From: HyVt-560 sp964577195
GTDB taxonomy: Bacteria; Pseudomonadota; Gammaproteobacteria; UWMA-0217
Assembly: GCA_964577195.1 (NCBI GenBank)
Contig: CAZNYF010000038.1
Span: 1-18,851, forward strand
DNA length: 18,851 nucleotides
Direction of reading: 5' to 3'
The translations under genes and the position numbers were made by a program. Below are positions 1-6,831 of this stretch, piece after piece. Numbering within the stretch: the first letter of the stretch is position 1; the number at the start of each line of letters is the position of its first letter. Below the pieces are notes generated by a model that had not been told where the DNA came from, made no database searches, and saw nothing but the letters and a program-made list of their open reading frames with translations.

Positions 1-1856
1 GCCGGATTCAGGAGGCAATACGAATTCGAGCTGAGCTGCTCGATAAGCTGGTTGATAACATTGGCGAAGTGAATGTTTTCCATTCACGGGTAGAGCAGCA
101 GGTTGGCTCGTTCGACTTTAACCTGAAAGAATTAGATCAAACAGTGCGTCGTGTAACCGAGCAGTTGCGAAGTCTGGAGATGGAGGCTGAAGCGCAAATT
201 CTTCATCGTCATAAAGATCTACCGGTGAATCCCGATGATACCAGCGCAAACCAACATTTTGACCCGCTGGAACTAGACCGATATTCTAAATTGCAGCAGT
301 TATCTCGCTCACTTGCAGAAAGTACTGGTGACCTGAAAAATATCCATCAGTTGCTGGTGGATGAAGTCGCCAGTATCGATAAAATTTTGCAACAACAATC
401 ACGGGTGAGCAACGAGCTTCAAGATGGCCTGATGCAAACTCGGATGTCCAAATTTAAAGTTATGGCGCCTCGTTTGCGAAGGGTAGTACGTCGCAGCGCG
501 ATGGACCTGGGTAAGGAAATAGAATTGACCATTTCCGGTGATAACAATGAGCTCGACAGAAAAATGCTCGAAAGTATCATTGTGCCTTTAGAACATCTGT
601 TGAGAAACGCGGTTGCACATGGAATCGAATTACCCCAGGAGCGAGCACAGGCCGGCAAGGAAGATAGCGGAATGGTCAATATTTCGATCTCCCGCGAAGG
701 CTCGCAGATTATCATCAGCGTGACTGATAATGGTGCTGGTATTAACGAAGATAAAGTACTGGCACAAGCAGTAAAAAGTGGTCTGATTAGTGAATCAGAT
801 AAGCTTACTTCTGAAGAAATTCACGCCCTGATCTTAAAGTCAGGATTTACCACAGCGGATGAAATTAGCCAGGTTGCTGGTCGCGGTGTGGGTATGGATG
901 TGGTTGTTGCTCAGCTAAAGCAGCTCAACGGTGTACTCGAAATTCAGTCTGAAGCAGGCAAGGGTTCGACCTTCATTATCAGCATTCCATTTACCCTGGC
1001 GATAAACCAGTCATTGTTAGTCTCCGCGAATAAGGCGCAGTACGCAATTCCAATGAATTCTATAGAAGGTGTGCTACAAGTTGCAGGAAAATCACTCGCC
1101 GAAAAGATGGCTGGGGCAGGTACGCTCAGCTATGCCGGTGAAGAGTTTAAAATTTCCAGTTTGTCTTCGGTGCTAGAAAAAGTCGTACCACAAGTGCTTG
1201 ATGACGAGCATGTATATCCGCTGTTATTAGGGCGTGTTGGTGAGAATCAGGTTGCCTTTATTGTTGATGAGATTCTGGGTAATCGCGAAATTGTAGTCAA
1301 ACCGGTGGGGCCGTTACTGGGTTCTCTGGAAGGGATTTCTGGTGCGACAATTCTTGGCGATGGCCAGATAGTATTGATTGTGGATATCGCAGGCATGATA
1401 CGCCAAAGCCTTGAAATACAGGATTTTCAGGATGCTCCAGTCGAAGAAGAAGAGCTGAAACGCCGACTGATTATGGTAGTGGACGATTCCATCACGATTC
1501 GTAAAGTGACCACGCGGATGCTGGAGCGACATGATTTTGAAGTGGTGACTGCTAAAGATGGGCTAGATGCTGTTGCTCAGCTGCAGGAGGTCACGCCTGA
1601 CATGATGCTGCTGGATATCGAGATGCCACGCATGGATGGTTTTGAGCTTGCCGAGCATGTTCGAAATTCTGAAGAAAGTAGTGACCTACCGATTATCATG
1701 ATCTCATCCCGAACCGGTAAAAAACACCGCGAACGTGCGCAGCAGCTAGGTGTCAATCAGTTCCTGGGTAAGCCCTATCAGGATCAAGAGCTGCTGGAGA
1801 ATATTAACTTCTTACTCGATGGAGGCAAAAATGAACAAAACCGCGTCGTACATTGA
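1..1856 (+). CDS. chpA: ChpA/CheA-like hybrid chemotaxis histidine kinase, 3' part (5' end outside window)
   Basis: Hybrid histidine kinase, probably controlling type IV pilus motility. The reading frame is open from nt 3, so the GTG at nt 69 is an internal Val codon and the gene begins upstream of the window; any Hpt domains are not visible. Order seen: a CheA-type helical dimerisation stretch (about nt 30-480); an ATPase domain with N-box HLLRNAVAHG (nt ~594-623), G1 box DNGAG (~726-740) and G2 box GRGVGMD (~879-899); a CheW-like domain (~1000-1400); and a C-terminal receiver. The receiver has the acidic pair DD (1482-1487), phospho-acceptor Asp in LLDIEMP (1614-1616) and the conserved Lys in GKP (~1770). 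A receiver fused after the CheW domain, followed by a CheW gene, matches ChpA/PilL rather than flagellar CheA. The assignment to pili is inference; kinase identity is certain. Confidence 0.92.
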   Translation, partial: RIQEAIRIRAELLDKLVDNIGEVNVFHSRVEQQVGSFDFNLKELDQTVRRVTEQLRSLEMEAEAQILHRHKDLPVNPDDTSANQHFDPLELDRYSKLQQLSRSLAESTGDLKNIHQLLVDEVASIDKILQQQSRVSNELQDGLMQTRMSKFKVMAPRLRRVVRRSAMDLGKEIELTISGDNNELDRKMLESIIVPLEHLLRNAVAHGIELPQERAQAGKEDSGMVNISISREGSQIIISVTDNGAGINEDKVLAQAVKSGLISESDKLTSEEIHALILKSGFTTADEISQVAGRGVGMDVVVAQLKQLNGVLEIQSEAGKGSTFIISIPFTLAINQSLLVSANKAQYAIPMNSIEGVLQVAGKSLAEKMAGAGTLSYAGEEFKISSLSSVLEKVVPQVLDDEHVYPLLLGRVGENQVAFIVDEILGNREIVVKPVGPLLGSLEGISGATILGDGQIVLIVDIAGMIRQSLEIQDFQDAPVEEEELKRRLIMVVDDSITIRKVTTRMLERHDFEVVTAKDGLDAVAQLQEVTPDMMLLDIEMPRMDGFELAEHVRNSEESSDLPIIMISSRTGKKHRERAQQLGVNQFLGKPYQDQELLENINFLLDGGKNEQNRVVH

Positions 1857-2310
1857 GGAAGCTATTCAGGTATTGATAGTGCCTTTGCGGGGGCTGAATA
1901 TTGTCATTCCTCAATCAATTGTCAGCGAAGTCATTCCTTTACCCGAGGTCAATGGTGGTGCAGAGGAAAATAGCTGGTTGAGAGGCGCTATTGAATGGCG
2001 TGGTAAATCAGTACCATTGGTTTCACTGGAGCTACTTTGCCAGAGTGATGATCCCGATAGTTTTACCCGCACCCGGCGCGTTGCCATTGTGCGTGGTATC
2101 AATCAGCTGGAAGGTACTGAGTTTTATGCGATTGAAGTGCATTCAATTCCTCACCCGGTCAGGCTTACCAAGCTGGATATCCAGCCAACTGACGACGGGC
2201 TTCAATGTGAGATGTATCAGCAATCCGTCAAAGCATCCGGTGTATTTGCCTACATTGTGAACTTTGATTTACTCGAAGAAAAAATTCACACGAAGCTGCA
2301 AGACAACTAG
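1831..2310 (+). CDS. chpC: CheW-like adaptor of the pilus chemotaxis cluster (ChpC-like)
   Basis: A 159-residue protein consisting almost wholly of one CheW-like domain (VLIVPLRGLNIVIPQSIVSE near the N terminus, LRGAIEWRGKSVPLVSLE in the middle, and a C-terminal FAYIVNFDLL strand). CheW proteins couple chemoreceptors to the kinase; this one would bridge a receptor to the preceding ChpA-like kinase. The start at 1831 is chosen over the in-frame ATG at 1750 because it has a strong GGAGG site (1821-1825), lies 26 bp inside the end of the kinase gene, and leaves no non-CheW extension. The overlap implies translational coupling. In the Pseudomonas aeruginosa order chpA-chpB-chpC, a methylesterase lies between; here it is absent. 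Family certain, symbol by context. Confidence 0.82.
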   Translation: MNKTASYIEEAIQVLIVPLRGLNIVIPQSIVSEVIPLPEVNGGAEENSWLRGAIEWRGKSVPLVSLELLCQSDDPDSFTRTRRVAIVRGINQLEGTEFYAIEVHSIPHPVRLTKLDIQPTDDGLQCEMYQQSVKASGVFAYIVNFDLLEEKIHTKLQDN

Positions 2311-2361
2311 TGCTCTGACCATATTTAACTGCCGGAATAAGGGGAGCGTAAATTTATCATC

Positions 2362-2436
2362 TGTAGGAGCGGCGCCCCGCCGCGATAGACTTCTGCTTTC
2401 ACCGAGCATTGTTCGTGGCGAGGCACCACTCCTACA
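2362..2436. repeat. REP/REPIN-like inverted palindromic repeat
   Basis: Two 24-nt arms (2362-2385 and 2413-2436) face each other. Each begins, reading inward, with TGTAGGAG, and they differ at only four positions, all transitions. The left arm itself folds as GCGGC/GCCGC around GCCCC. A GTAG-type head next to a short palindromic stem is the hallmark of REP elements mobilised by RAYT (REP-associated tyrosine transposase) proteins, and a head-to-head pair is a REPIN. It lies in the convergent gap between chpC and rsmE, the usual place for REPs, where it may also end both transcripts. The arms pair better in minus-strand RNA, where three of the four differences become G-U pairs. No second copy is in the window. 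Confidence 0.72.
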
Positions 2437-2507
2437 TTAAATTGTTCAATAGTCAGATTTCATCCGGCTTATCAATATGGACAATCCACTAGCCCCAATA
2501 ATTAGGC

Positions 2508-3242
2508 TTAAAGATCCCCAAACCTAGCCTGGAATAGCGCGGCAGCCGCAATACCTGCCGTTTCTGTACGTAGAATCCGACGTCCAAAGGATACCGGTTT
2601 AACGCCGGTATTTGCGGCAAGCGTAACCTCTTCATCGCTAAAACCTCCTTCCGGACCGACCCAAAATTGAACGTGATTTTCAGTGACGGCGCAGTTCGAA
2701 AGAGCATTTTTTGAACGTGGGTCAAGCATAAAGGATGACTTAGGTGTTGTTTGGTTTTCCAGTAACTCCCTAAAAGTTTGAGGGATAGCAAGCTTCGCGA
2801 TCCGCGTTCGACCAGACTGCTCTGTTGCGCTAATAATCACTTGCTGCCAGTGCGCCAGACGTTTTGTTAATCGTTCTGCCTTGAAGGTTGGCGCAGATCG
2901 GTTGCTGTAAATAGGCATGATTTCGCTGACCCCAAGCTCCACTGCTTTCTGGATAGTAAAGTCCATTTTATCTCCAGTACTGATTGCCTGAACAAGACAG
3001 AGACGGAGCGGTGATTCCGTGTCGGCAAGTTCTGAGTGATGAATATGAACCCTGTTCTGATTACGTTCTGCGAGTGTAATTTTTGCGGTAAATTCGTCAT
3101 TTGATTGGCCATTAAAGAGCGTAATCTCCTCGCCAGCCCGCATTCTTAACACACGAAAAACATGGTGACTTGCTCTAGCAGGTAGCTCTAGTTCTGCTCC
3201 AGCGTCCAAAGCGGTGTCAACATAAACGCGTGGTTTTTTCAT
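2508..3242 (-). CDS. rsmE: 16S rRNA (uracil(1498)-N3)-methyltransferase RsmE
   Basis: SPOUT-class methyltransferase that uses SAM to make m3U1498 in the decoding region of 16S rRNA, on assembled 30S subunits in the cytoplasm. The 244-residue length is typical. An N-terminal PUA-like RNA-binding region (about 1-70, with HHVFRVLRMRAGEEI) is followed by the knotted catalytic domain: KMDFTIQKAVELGV, SATEQSGR, then the SAM-binding knot VGPEGGFSDEE and FGRRILRTETA close to the C terminus. The start ATG overlaps the stop of a 25-codon ORF just upstream (ATGA), suggesting coupled translation from a transcript that begins with the gap-interrupted gene. Family identity is clear. Confidence 0.95.
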   Translation of the reverse strand: MKKPRVYVDTALDAGAELELPARASHHVFRVLRMRAGEEITLFNGQSNDEFTAKITLAERNQNRVHIHHSELADTESPLRLCLVQAISTGDKMDFTIQKAVELGVSEIMPIYSNRSAPTFKAERLTKRLAHWQQVIISATEQSGRTRIAKLAIPQTFRELLENQTTPKSSFMLDPRSKNALSNCAVTENHVQFWVGPEGGFSDEEVTLAANTGVKPVSFGRRILRTETAGIAAAALFQARFGDL

Positions 3243-3316
3243 GTGTTATCTATTTTTTCTAGGTTTAAGGTATCGAATTTTTCATCAGTTAAATCCCACT
3301 GGTCGTACTCAAGCAT
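3239..3316 (-). CDS. Candidate 25-residue small protein or leader peptide upstream of rsmE
   Basis: A short ORF reading MLEYDQWDLT at its N terminus, strongly acidic, with two Trp/Tyr-rich spots and no membrane segment. Three things support translation: a GGAG site about nine bases before its ATG, a position filling exactly the gap between the preceding gene's stop (3338-3340) and rsmE, and an ATGA overlap of its stop with the rsmE start. rsmE has no good ribosome binding site of its own (the preceding bases are A/T-rich with ATAACAC), so the ORF may serve mainly to deliver ribosomes to rsmE. I recognise no family. Confidence 0.42.
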   Translation of the reverse strand: MLEYDQWDLTDEKFDTLNLEKIDNT

Positions 3317-3337
3317 TACAATGTCTCCAAAGGCAGT

Positions 3338-3738
3338 CTAGAGTCCCATTAATTCGATGAGTGTTCGAGCCTGATCTAGCTGCGCGGGCGTACCATCCAG
3401 AATAACCAAAGCCTCATCGTGATCAGTATGCAGTAACTTCTCGAGTTCCGCTTTCATCTGTTTTAAGGCAAATGGCTTTGGCTGTAACCTTAGTAACTGC
3501 AGATTGTCNNNNNNNNNNNNNNNNNNNNNNNNNNNNNNNNNNNNNNNNNNNNNNNNNNNNNNNNNNNNNNNNNNNNNNNNNNNNNNNNNNNNNNNNNNNN
3601 NNNNNNNNCAGGCAAATGCAACAGGTTAAATTCATTGGCGTAGAATTCGATTCTCCAGTCGGCAGGTAGATCCTCTGGAAAAAATCCGTTTAACCAGGCA
3701 TCTGTAAAAATATTGTATGCACCAAGTGACAAAGACAT
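3338..3738 (-). CDS. Protein of unknown function, possibly DUF72-like, interrupted by assembly gap
   Basis: Two minus-strand coding pieces flank the 100-N gap. The N-terminal piece starts at 3738 and carries GFFPEDLPADW and FYANEFN, which resemble the W-x-FYP-x-x-LP and YA-x-x-FN motifs at the start of DUF72 proteins. The C-terminal piece (3508-3338, 56 residues) includes KPFALKQMKAELEKLL and VILDGTPAQLDQARTLIELM and stops at TAG 3338-3340. The pieces are in different frames by raw count, but a 100-N run is a conventional spacer of unknown length, so this does not indicate a frameshift. Full DUF72 proteins have about 240-300 residues, so most of the gene may be missing. No good ribosome binding site precedes 3738. 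Followed by the small ORF and rsmE in the same direction. Confidence 0.6.
3509..3608. other. Assembly gap of 100 N
   Basis: Exactly 100 undetermined bases, the conventional placeholder for a scaffold join of unknown size. Distances and frames across it cannot be trusted. Confidence 0.99.
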
Positions 3739-3843
3739 AGGGGTTTTTTGATTGAGAGTTCAGTATAAACGGTCGAGATACACTAAAATTCGATTCAATT
3801 GACTTGATATGAAAGAATAAGCAGCACAATTTAGGAGAGTAAC

Positions 3844-4353
3844 ATGCAGGAGAGATGGTACGTCATTCACAGTAAGCCACGCCAGGAAGCACGTGCGGAA
3901 GAGAACCTCGCGGCGCAGGGCTACCAGGTTTATTTACCCCAGCTTAAAACCTCCAAACGCCGTAATGGTAAGTGGGTTGATGTTGTGGAGCCACTGTTTC
4001 CGCGGTATTTGTTTATCCAGCTGGTTGAAAACCAGGACAGCTTTGCACCCATACGTTCGACCTTTGGTGTGAGTAAGCTGGTGCGTTTTGGCGATACACC
4101 TGCTCAGGCTCCAGCTGGATTGATTGAGTCTTTAAAAGTGCTGGAATCTTCGGATCACGGCTTACATGTACAGAGTGATCATCTTTTTGATGCTGGCTCA
4201 GAGGTCAATATTATCGAGGGTTCACTGGAAGGCATTAAGGCCATCGTAAAAGCAGATTCAGGCGATGAGCGCGTTATTTTGCTGTTAAATTTAATGGGTC
4301 GAGAAAACACCATATCGGTTTCAAGAGACAGTTTAATACCCGCCGTATCGTGA
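3844..4353 (+). CDS. rfaH: Transcription antitermination factor RfaH (NusG paralogue)
   Basis: Operon-specific elongation factor that joins RNA polymerase paused at ops sites and lets it read long operons, typically for LPS core, capsule, adhesins or conjugation. The 169 residues match the family length (162 in E. coli). The NGN domain spans about 1-100 with WYVIHSKPRQEARAEENL, YQVYLPQL and EPLFPRYLFIQL; the KOW domain spans about 115-169 with GSEVNIIEGSLEGIKAIV. The N-terminal WYV-x-x-KPRQE and EPLFPRYLF motifs are typical of RfaH rather than NusG. An AGGAG site (3833-3837) supports the start. It is divergent from the gap-interrupted gene. No convincing ops element occurs in the window, so its targets lie elsewhere. 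Confidence 0.92.
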   Translation: MQERWYVIHSKPRQEARAEENLAAQGYQVYLPQLKTSKRRNGKWVDVVEPLFPRYLFIQLVENQDSFAPIRSTFGVSKLVRFGDTPAQAPAGLIESLKVLESSDHGLHVQSDHLFDAGSEVNIIEGSLEGIKAIVKADSGDERVILLLNLMGRENTISVSRDSLIPAVS

Positions 4354-4492
4354 TATTTGGTTGATCAAAGTACTGCGATCAGCGTTGATTTTTAGTCATG
4401 AAGCGAAAAAAAGTGATATTCGAGTGAACCGTCACAGAGAAAGCTGTCAAAAACGGAGAACATATCGATAACTGCTCATGGTATTCAGATTT

Positions 4493-5113
4493 ATGACGAC
4501 ACAAACTAAAAACTCTACCAACACGGTCTGGCACCGTGCCACGGTTACACGGGATCGTCGCCAGTCTCAAAACAACCACAAAAGTGCCATTTTGTGGTTT
4601 ACGGGCCTCTCTGGTTCCGGTAAATCAACACTTGCGCATTCGGTGGAAGAAAAGCTGCATGAGCTCGGTTGTCGAACTTTCGTGTTTGATGGCGACAACG
4701 TCCGTCACGGTCTTTGCGGAGATCTCGGCTTTAGTGATGAAGATCGTCAGGAAAATATTCGCCGCATTGGTGAAATGTCCAAGCTGTTTATCGAATCCGG
4801 AGTGATTGCGCTAACAGCATTTATTTCACCTTTCAGAAAAGACCGGCAGCAAGTCAGAGAGCTGGTGAATGATGGGGATTTTATCGAAGTCTATTGCCAC
4901 TCGCCGCTACATGTTTGTGAAAAACGCGATGTTAAAGGACTCTATCGCCGCGCCAGAGCAGGAGAAATCAAAGATTTTACTGGCATTACATCACCCTACG
5001 AAGAGCCCGAAAATGCGGAAGTGATCGCCGAAACCGGGTCGGATTCGCTCGAAAAATCTGTAGAGGATGTTCTGAATGCACTCAGAGAAAGAGGCTTGAT
5101 ACCCGCAAAGTGA
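4493..5113 (+). CDS. cysC: Adenylylsulfate (APS) kinase CysC
   Basis: Phosphorylates APS with ATP to PAPS, the sulfate donor for sulfotransferases and for PAPS reductase. From the start at 4493 the protein has 206 residues: P-loop GLSGSGKS at about 38-45, FDGDNVRHGL and DLGFSDEDRQENIRRIGE for APS binding, FISPFRKDR carrying the conserved Ser near 112, and KGLYRRARAGEIKDFTGI in the lid. The 4493 ATG gives an N terminus (TVWHRATVT) like that of E. coli CysC; an in-frame ATG at 4478 would add five residues, and neither has a clear ribosome binding site. There are no sulfurylase genes (cysD, cysN) next to it, and rfaH lies 139 bp upstream, so a role in surface-polysaccharide sulfation is possible. 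Family certain; role inferred. Confidence 0.93.
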   Translation: MTTQTKNSTNTVWHRATVTRDRRQSQNNHKSAILWFTGLSGSGKSTLAHSVEEKLHELGCRTFVFDGDNVRHGLCGDLGFSDEDRQENIRRIGEMSKLFIESGVIALTAFISPFRKDRQQVRELVNDGDFIEVYCHSPLHVCEKRDVKGLYRRARAGEIKDFTGITSPYEEPENAEVIAETGSDSLEKSVEDVLNALRERGLIPAK

Positions 5114-5159
5114 CAATACACCGTCAGCCATTGTGACGATGTATCGACTCAGTCAATAG

Positions 5160-5435
5160 CTACTTTTTCTTCGCCGCTGAAAGCAAGATGTCAGCACGAT
5201 TTTTCTCAATCGTTTTTGCGCCAATCCCTTTCACCTGATCGAGTTCCTCGATTGCTTTGAATTTACCATTGTCCTTGCGGAATTTAACAATTGCATCCGC
5301 TTTTTTAGCGCCAATCCCTTTTAAGTTTTCTGCAATATTCTCGGCATTGGCAGTGTTAATGTTAACGGGGTCTGCGCAGACGTTGAAGGTGAAAATTAGT
5401 GCGCCAACTGTTACAAGAGTTTGGATGAGTTTCAT
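5160..5435 (-). CDS. ComEA-like exported helix-hairpin-helix DNA-binding protein
   Basis: A 91-residue secreted protein: Sec signal peptide at 1-21 (MKLIQTLVTVGALIFTFNVC, probable cut after CA), then VNINTANAE and two helix-hairpin-helix motifs, LKGIGAKKADAIV (38-50) and VKGIGAKTIEKNR (68-80), and a Lys tail. Periplasmic HhH proteins of this size act as ComEA in natural transformation, holding incoming double-stranded DNA. The ATG at 5435 is preferred over the upstream TTG at 5453 because AAAGGA precedes it at good spacing and the signal peptide then begins properly. Upstream lies a perfect 12-bp palindrome (GGTAATATTACC, 5557-5568) of unknown meaning. Monocistronic and convergent with cysC. 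Confidence 0.88.
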   Translation of the reverse strand: MKLIQTLVTVGALIFTFNVCADPVNINTANAENIAENLKGIGAKKADAIVKFRKDNGKFKAIEELDQVKGIGAKTIEKNRADILLSAAKKK

Positions 5436-5589
5436 GGTATTGATTCCTTTCAATGTGTGTGAGGTTTGACTATAAGCGCCAGTAACTCGAATTTATCAGG
5501 AGGTTAATCACAGTTTTTTGTACGCTAGGGAAAGTTAACTTTTTGTCACGTCTATAGGTAATATTACCCAATATTTTCAGGGTTTCAAG

Positions 5590-6435
5590 CTAGCGGGAGC
5601 CGCTTCCTGATGCTTTCAGTAACACTTTATCAAGTAACCAAAAAGGTAAAACTCTTCTTAAAAAAGCAAAAATATAAGTCACTTTAGTCACGTAGTACCG
5701 AATCTTGGGGCGAGGAGATTCCAGCGCATGAATGACTTTTTCTGCGACAGCTTCTGGGGGCAGCGTAAAAGGAGCCACAGGCCCTTCTTTTAAAAGCCGC
5801 TTTTCCATCGCCGTGTAAGTATTTTTGAAATGACTATTTTTACCATCAATATATTTTAAATAGGCTTGATAGCCATTTTGTCGAAACTGGCTAATGATGG
5901 GTCCCGGCTCGATGAGTGAAACGACGATGCCGCTCCCGTGCAGCTCCATTCGCAAAGTATCGCTGATGCCTTCAATGGCAAATTTACTCGCATTGTAAGC
6001 TCCACGAAAAGGAAAAGGCGCAAGCCCCAACACAGAGCTGTTTTGAATAATTCGACCTTCGCCTTGTTTGCGCATTACTGGAATAATCAGATTAGTCAGC
6101 TCGATCAAGCCAAACACATTGGTTTCAAACTGAACGCGCAATGCTTCTCGACTGAGGTCTTCCACTGCCGCAGGAATGCCAAATCCAGCATTGTTAAACA
6201 ATGCATACAAGCTGCCGTTGGTGGCCGCCAGCACTTGCTCAACGCAATCAATGATCGAATTAGAATCGGCCATGTCCAACTGAAAACTCTCAAATCCTTT
6301 TTCTTTCAGGCGTTCAACATCTGAGGTTTTTCGAGCAGTAGCAAAAACCCGATAGCCGCGTTTTTTGAGTGCTTCTGCGGTTGCTAATCCAATCCCCGAA
6401 GAACACCCCGAGATCAAGATAGATTTATTTTTCAT
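5590..6435 (-). CDS. Classical short-chain dehydrogenase/reductase (SDR)
   Basis: NAD(P)-dependent oxidoreductase of 281 residues; substrate unknown. The Rossmann motif is SGCSSGIG (9-16, with Ser instead of the usual Thr in TGxxxGIG), followed by NNAG (81-84), the catalytic Asn in ETNVFG (106), Ser in QNSSVLG (133-134), and YNASK (Tyr147, Lys151). The PG motif IEPGPI follows. Arg at TARK (about 35) near the end of the second strand suggests NADP. The C terminus is hydrophobic and basic (VTYIFAFLRRVLPFWLLDKVLL, about 252-273), which could touch the membrane, as in SDRs acting on lipids or sterols. An AAGGA site precedes the ATG. Starts are divergent from the 97-residue protein gene. Confidence 0.9.
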   Translation of the reverse strand: MKNKSILISGCSSGIGLATAEALKKRGYRVFATARKTSDVERLKEKGFESFQLDMADSNSIIDCVEQVLAATNGSLYALFNNAGFGIPAAVEDLSREALRVQFETNVFGLIELTNLIIPVMRKQGEGRIIQNSSVLGLAPFPFRGAYNASKFAIEGISDTLRMELHGSGIVVSLIEPGPIISQFRQNGYQAYLKYIDGKNSHFKNTYTAMEKRLLKEGPVAPFTLPPEAVAEKVIHALESPRPKIRYYVTKVTYIFAFLRRVLPFWLLDKVLLKASGSGSR

Positions 6436-6507
6436 TTGTATCCTTGTACCTGTCGCGAATCTGTGGCTTTATGTTGGGTTCAAGCCACCAGACTATTCGG
6501 GAACACT

Positions 6508-6801
6508 ATGAGTGATGAATTTCAGCTTTCAGAGCAACTTTTAAAGGATGTAAAAGAGGCTTTGCAAAGCCATGATAGTCGCACCAAAGATGACATGATT
6601 GCCGCGCAGTACCTTTCCGCATTAACCGGTTTCATCCTGGCGCACCAACAAATGGATCCACCCAAAAAACGTGAGATTTTGGGAGACTTAAATGGTTTTG
6701 CTGAACACGTTCTCAACCAAGTTGAAGAGCAAGTCATGCCACCTCCACCGCCACCGCCAACTCAAGAAGCTTTTGGGGTATGGAAGCCTGGTGACAGCTG
6801 A
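6508..6801 (+). CDS. Small protein of unknown function with heptaproline tail
   Basis: 97 residues, soluble, mostly helical, no signal peptide. I recognise no family. Residues 1-75 form an acidic amphipathic helical region (SEQLLKDVKEALQ, AAQYLSALTGFILAHQQ), followed by MPPPPPPPTQ (Pro 78-84) and a short tail EAFGVWKPGDS. The start at 6508 is preferred because the in-frame upstream extension from 6436 (MYPCTCRESV) overlaps the SDR start region and looks non-coding; the ribosome binding site is weak (GGGA). It is convergent with ilvE with only 30 bp between. Translating seven prolines in a row normally needs EF-P, so output may depend on it. Confidence 0.75.
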   Translation: MSDEFQLSEQLLKDVKEALQSHDSRTKDDMIAAQYLSALTGFILAHQQMDPPKKREILGDLNGFAEHVLNQVEEQVMPPPPPPPTQEAFGVWKPGDS

Positions 6802-6831
6802 TCCACTCTGGCTGTAGTCAGCGCAAATTGG

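Noticed and set aside
69..71. GTG as start of the kinase gene
   Set aside because: The frame is open upstream to nt 3 with CheA-like sequence (ELLDKLVDNIGEV), so the gene starts before the window.
4357..4395. Possible terminator after rfaH (TGATC/GATCA and ATCA/TGAT stems before TTTTT)
   Set aside because: Stems are four or five pairs and A+T-rich; readthrough into cysC is equally likely.
5122..5138. CGTCA/TGACG stem between convergent cysC and the comEA-like gene
   Set aside because: Only five pairs and no T tract on either side; too weak to call a terminator.
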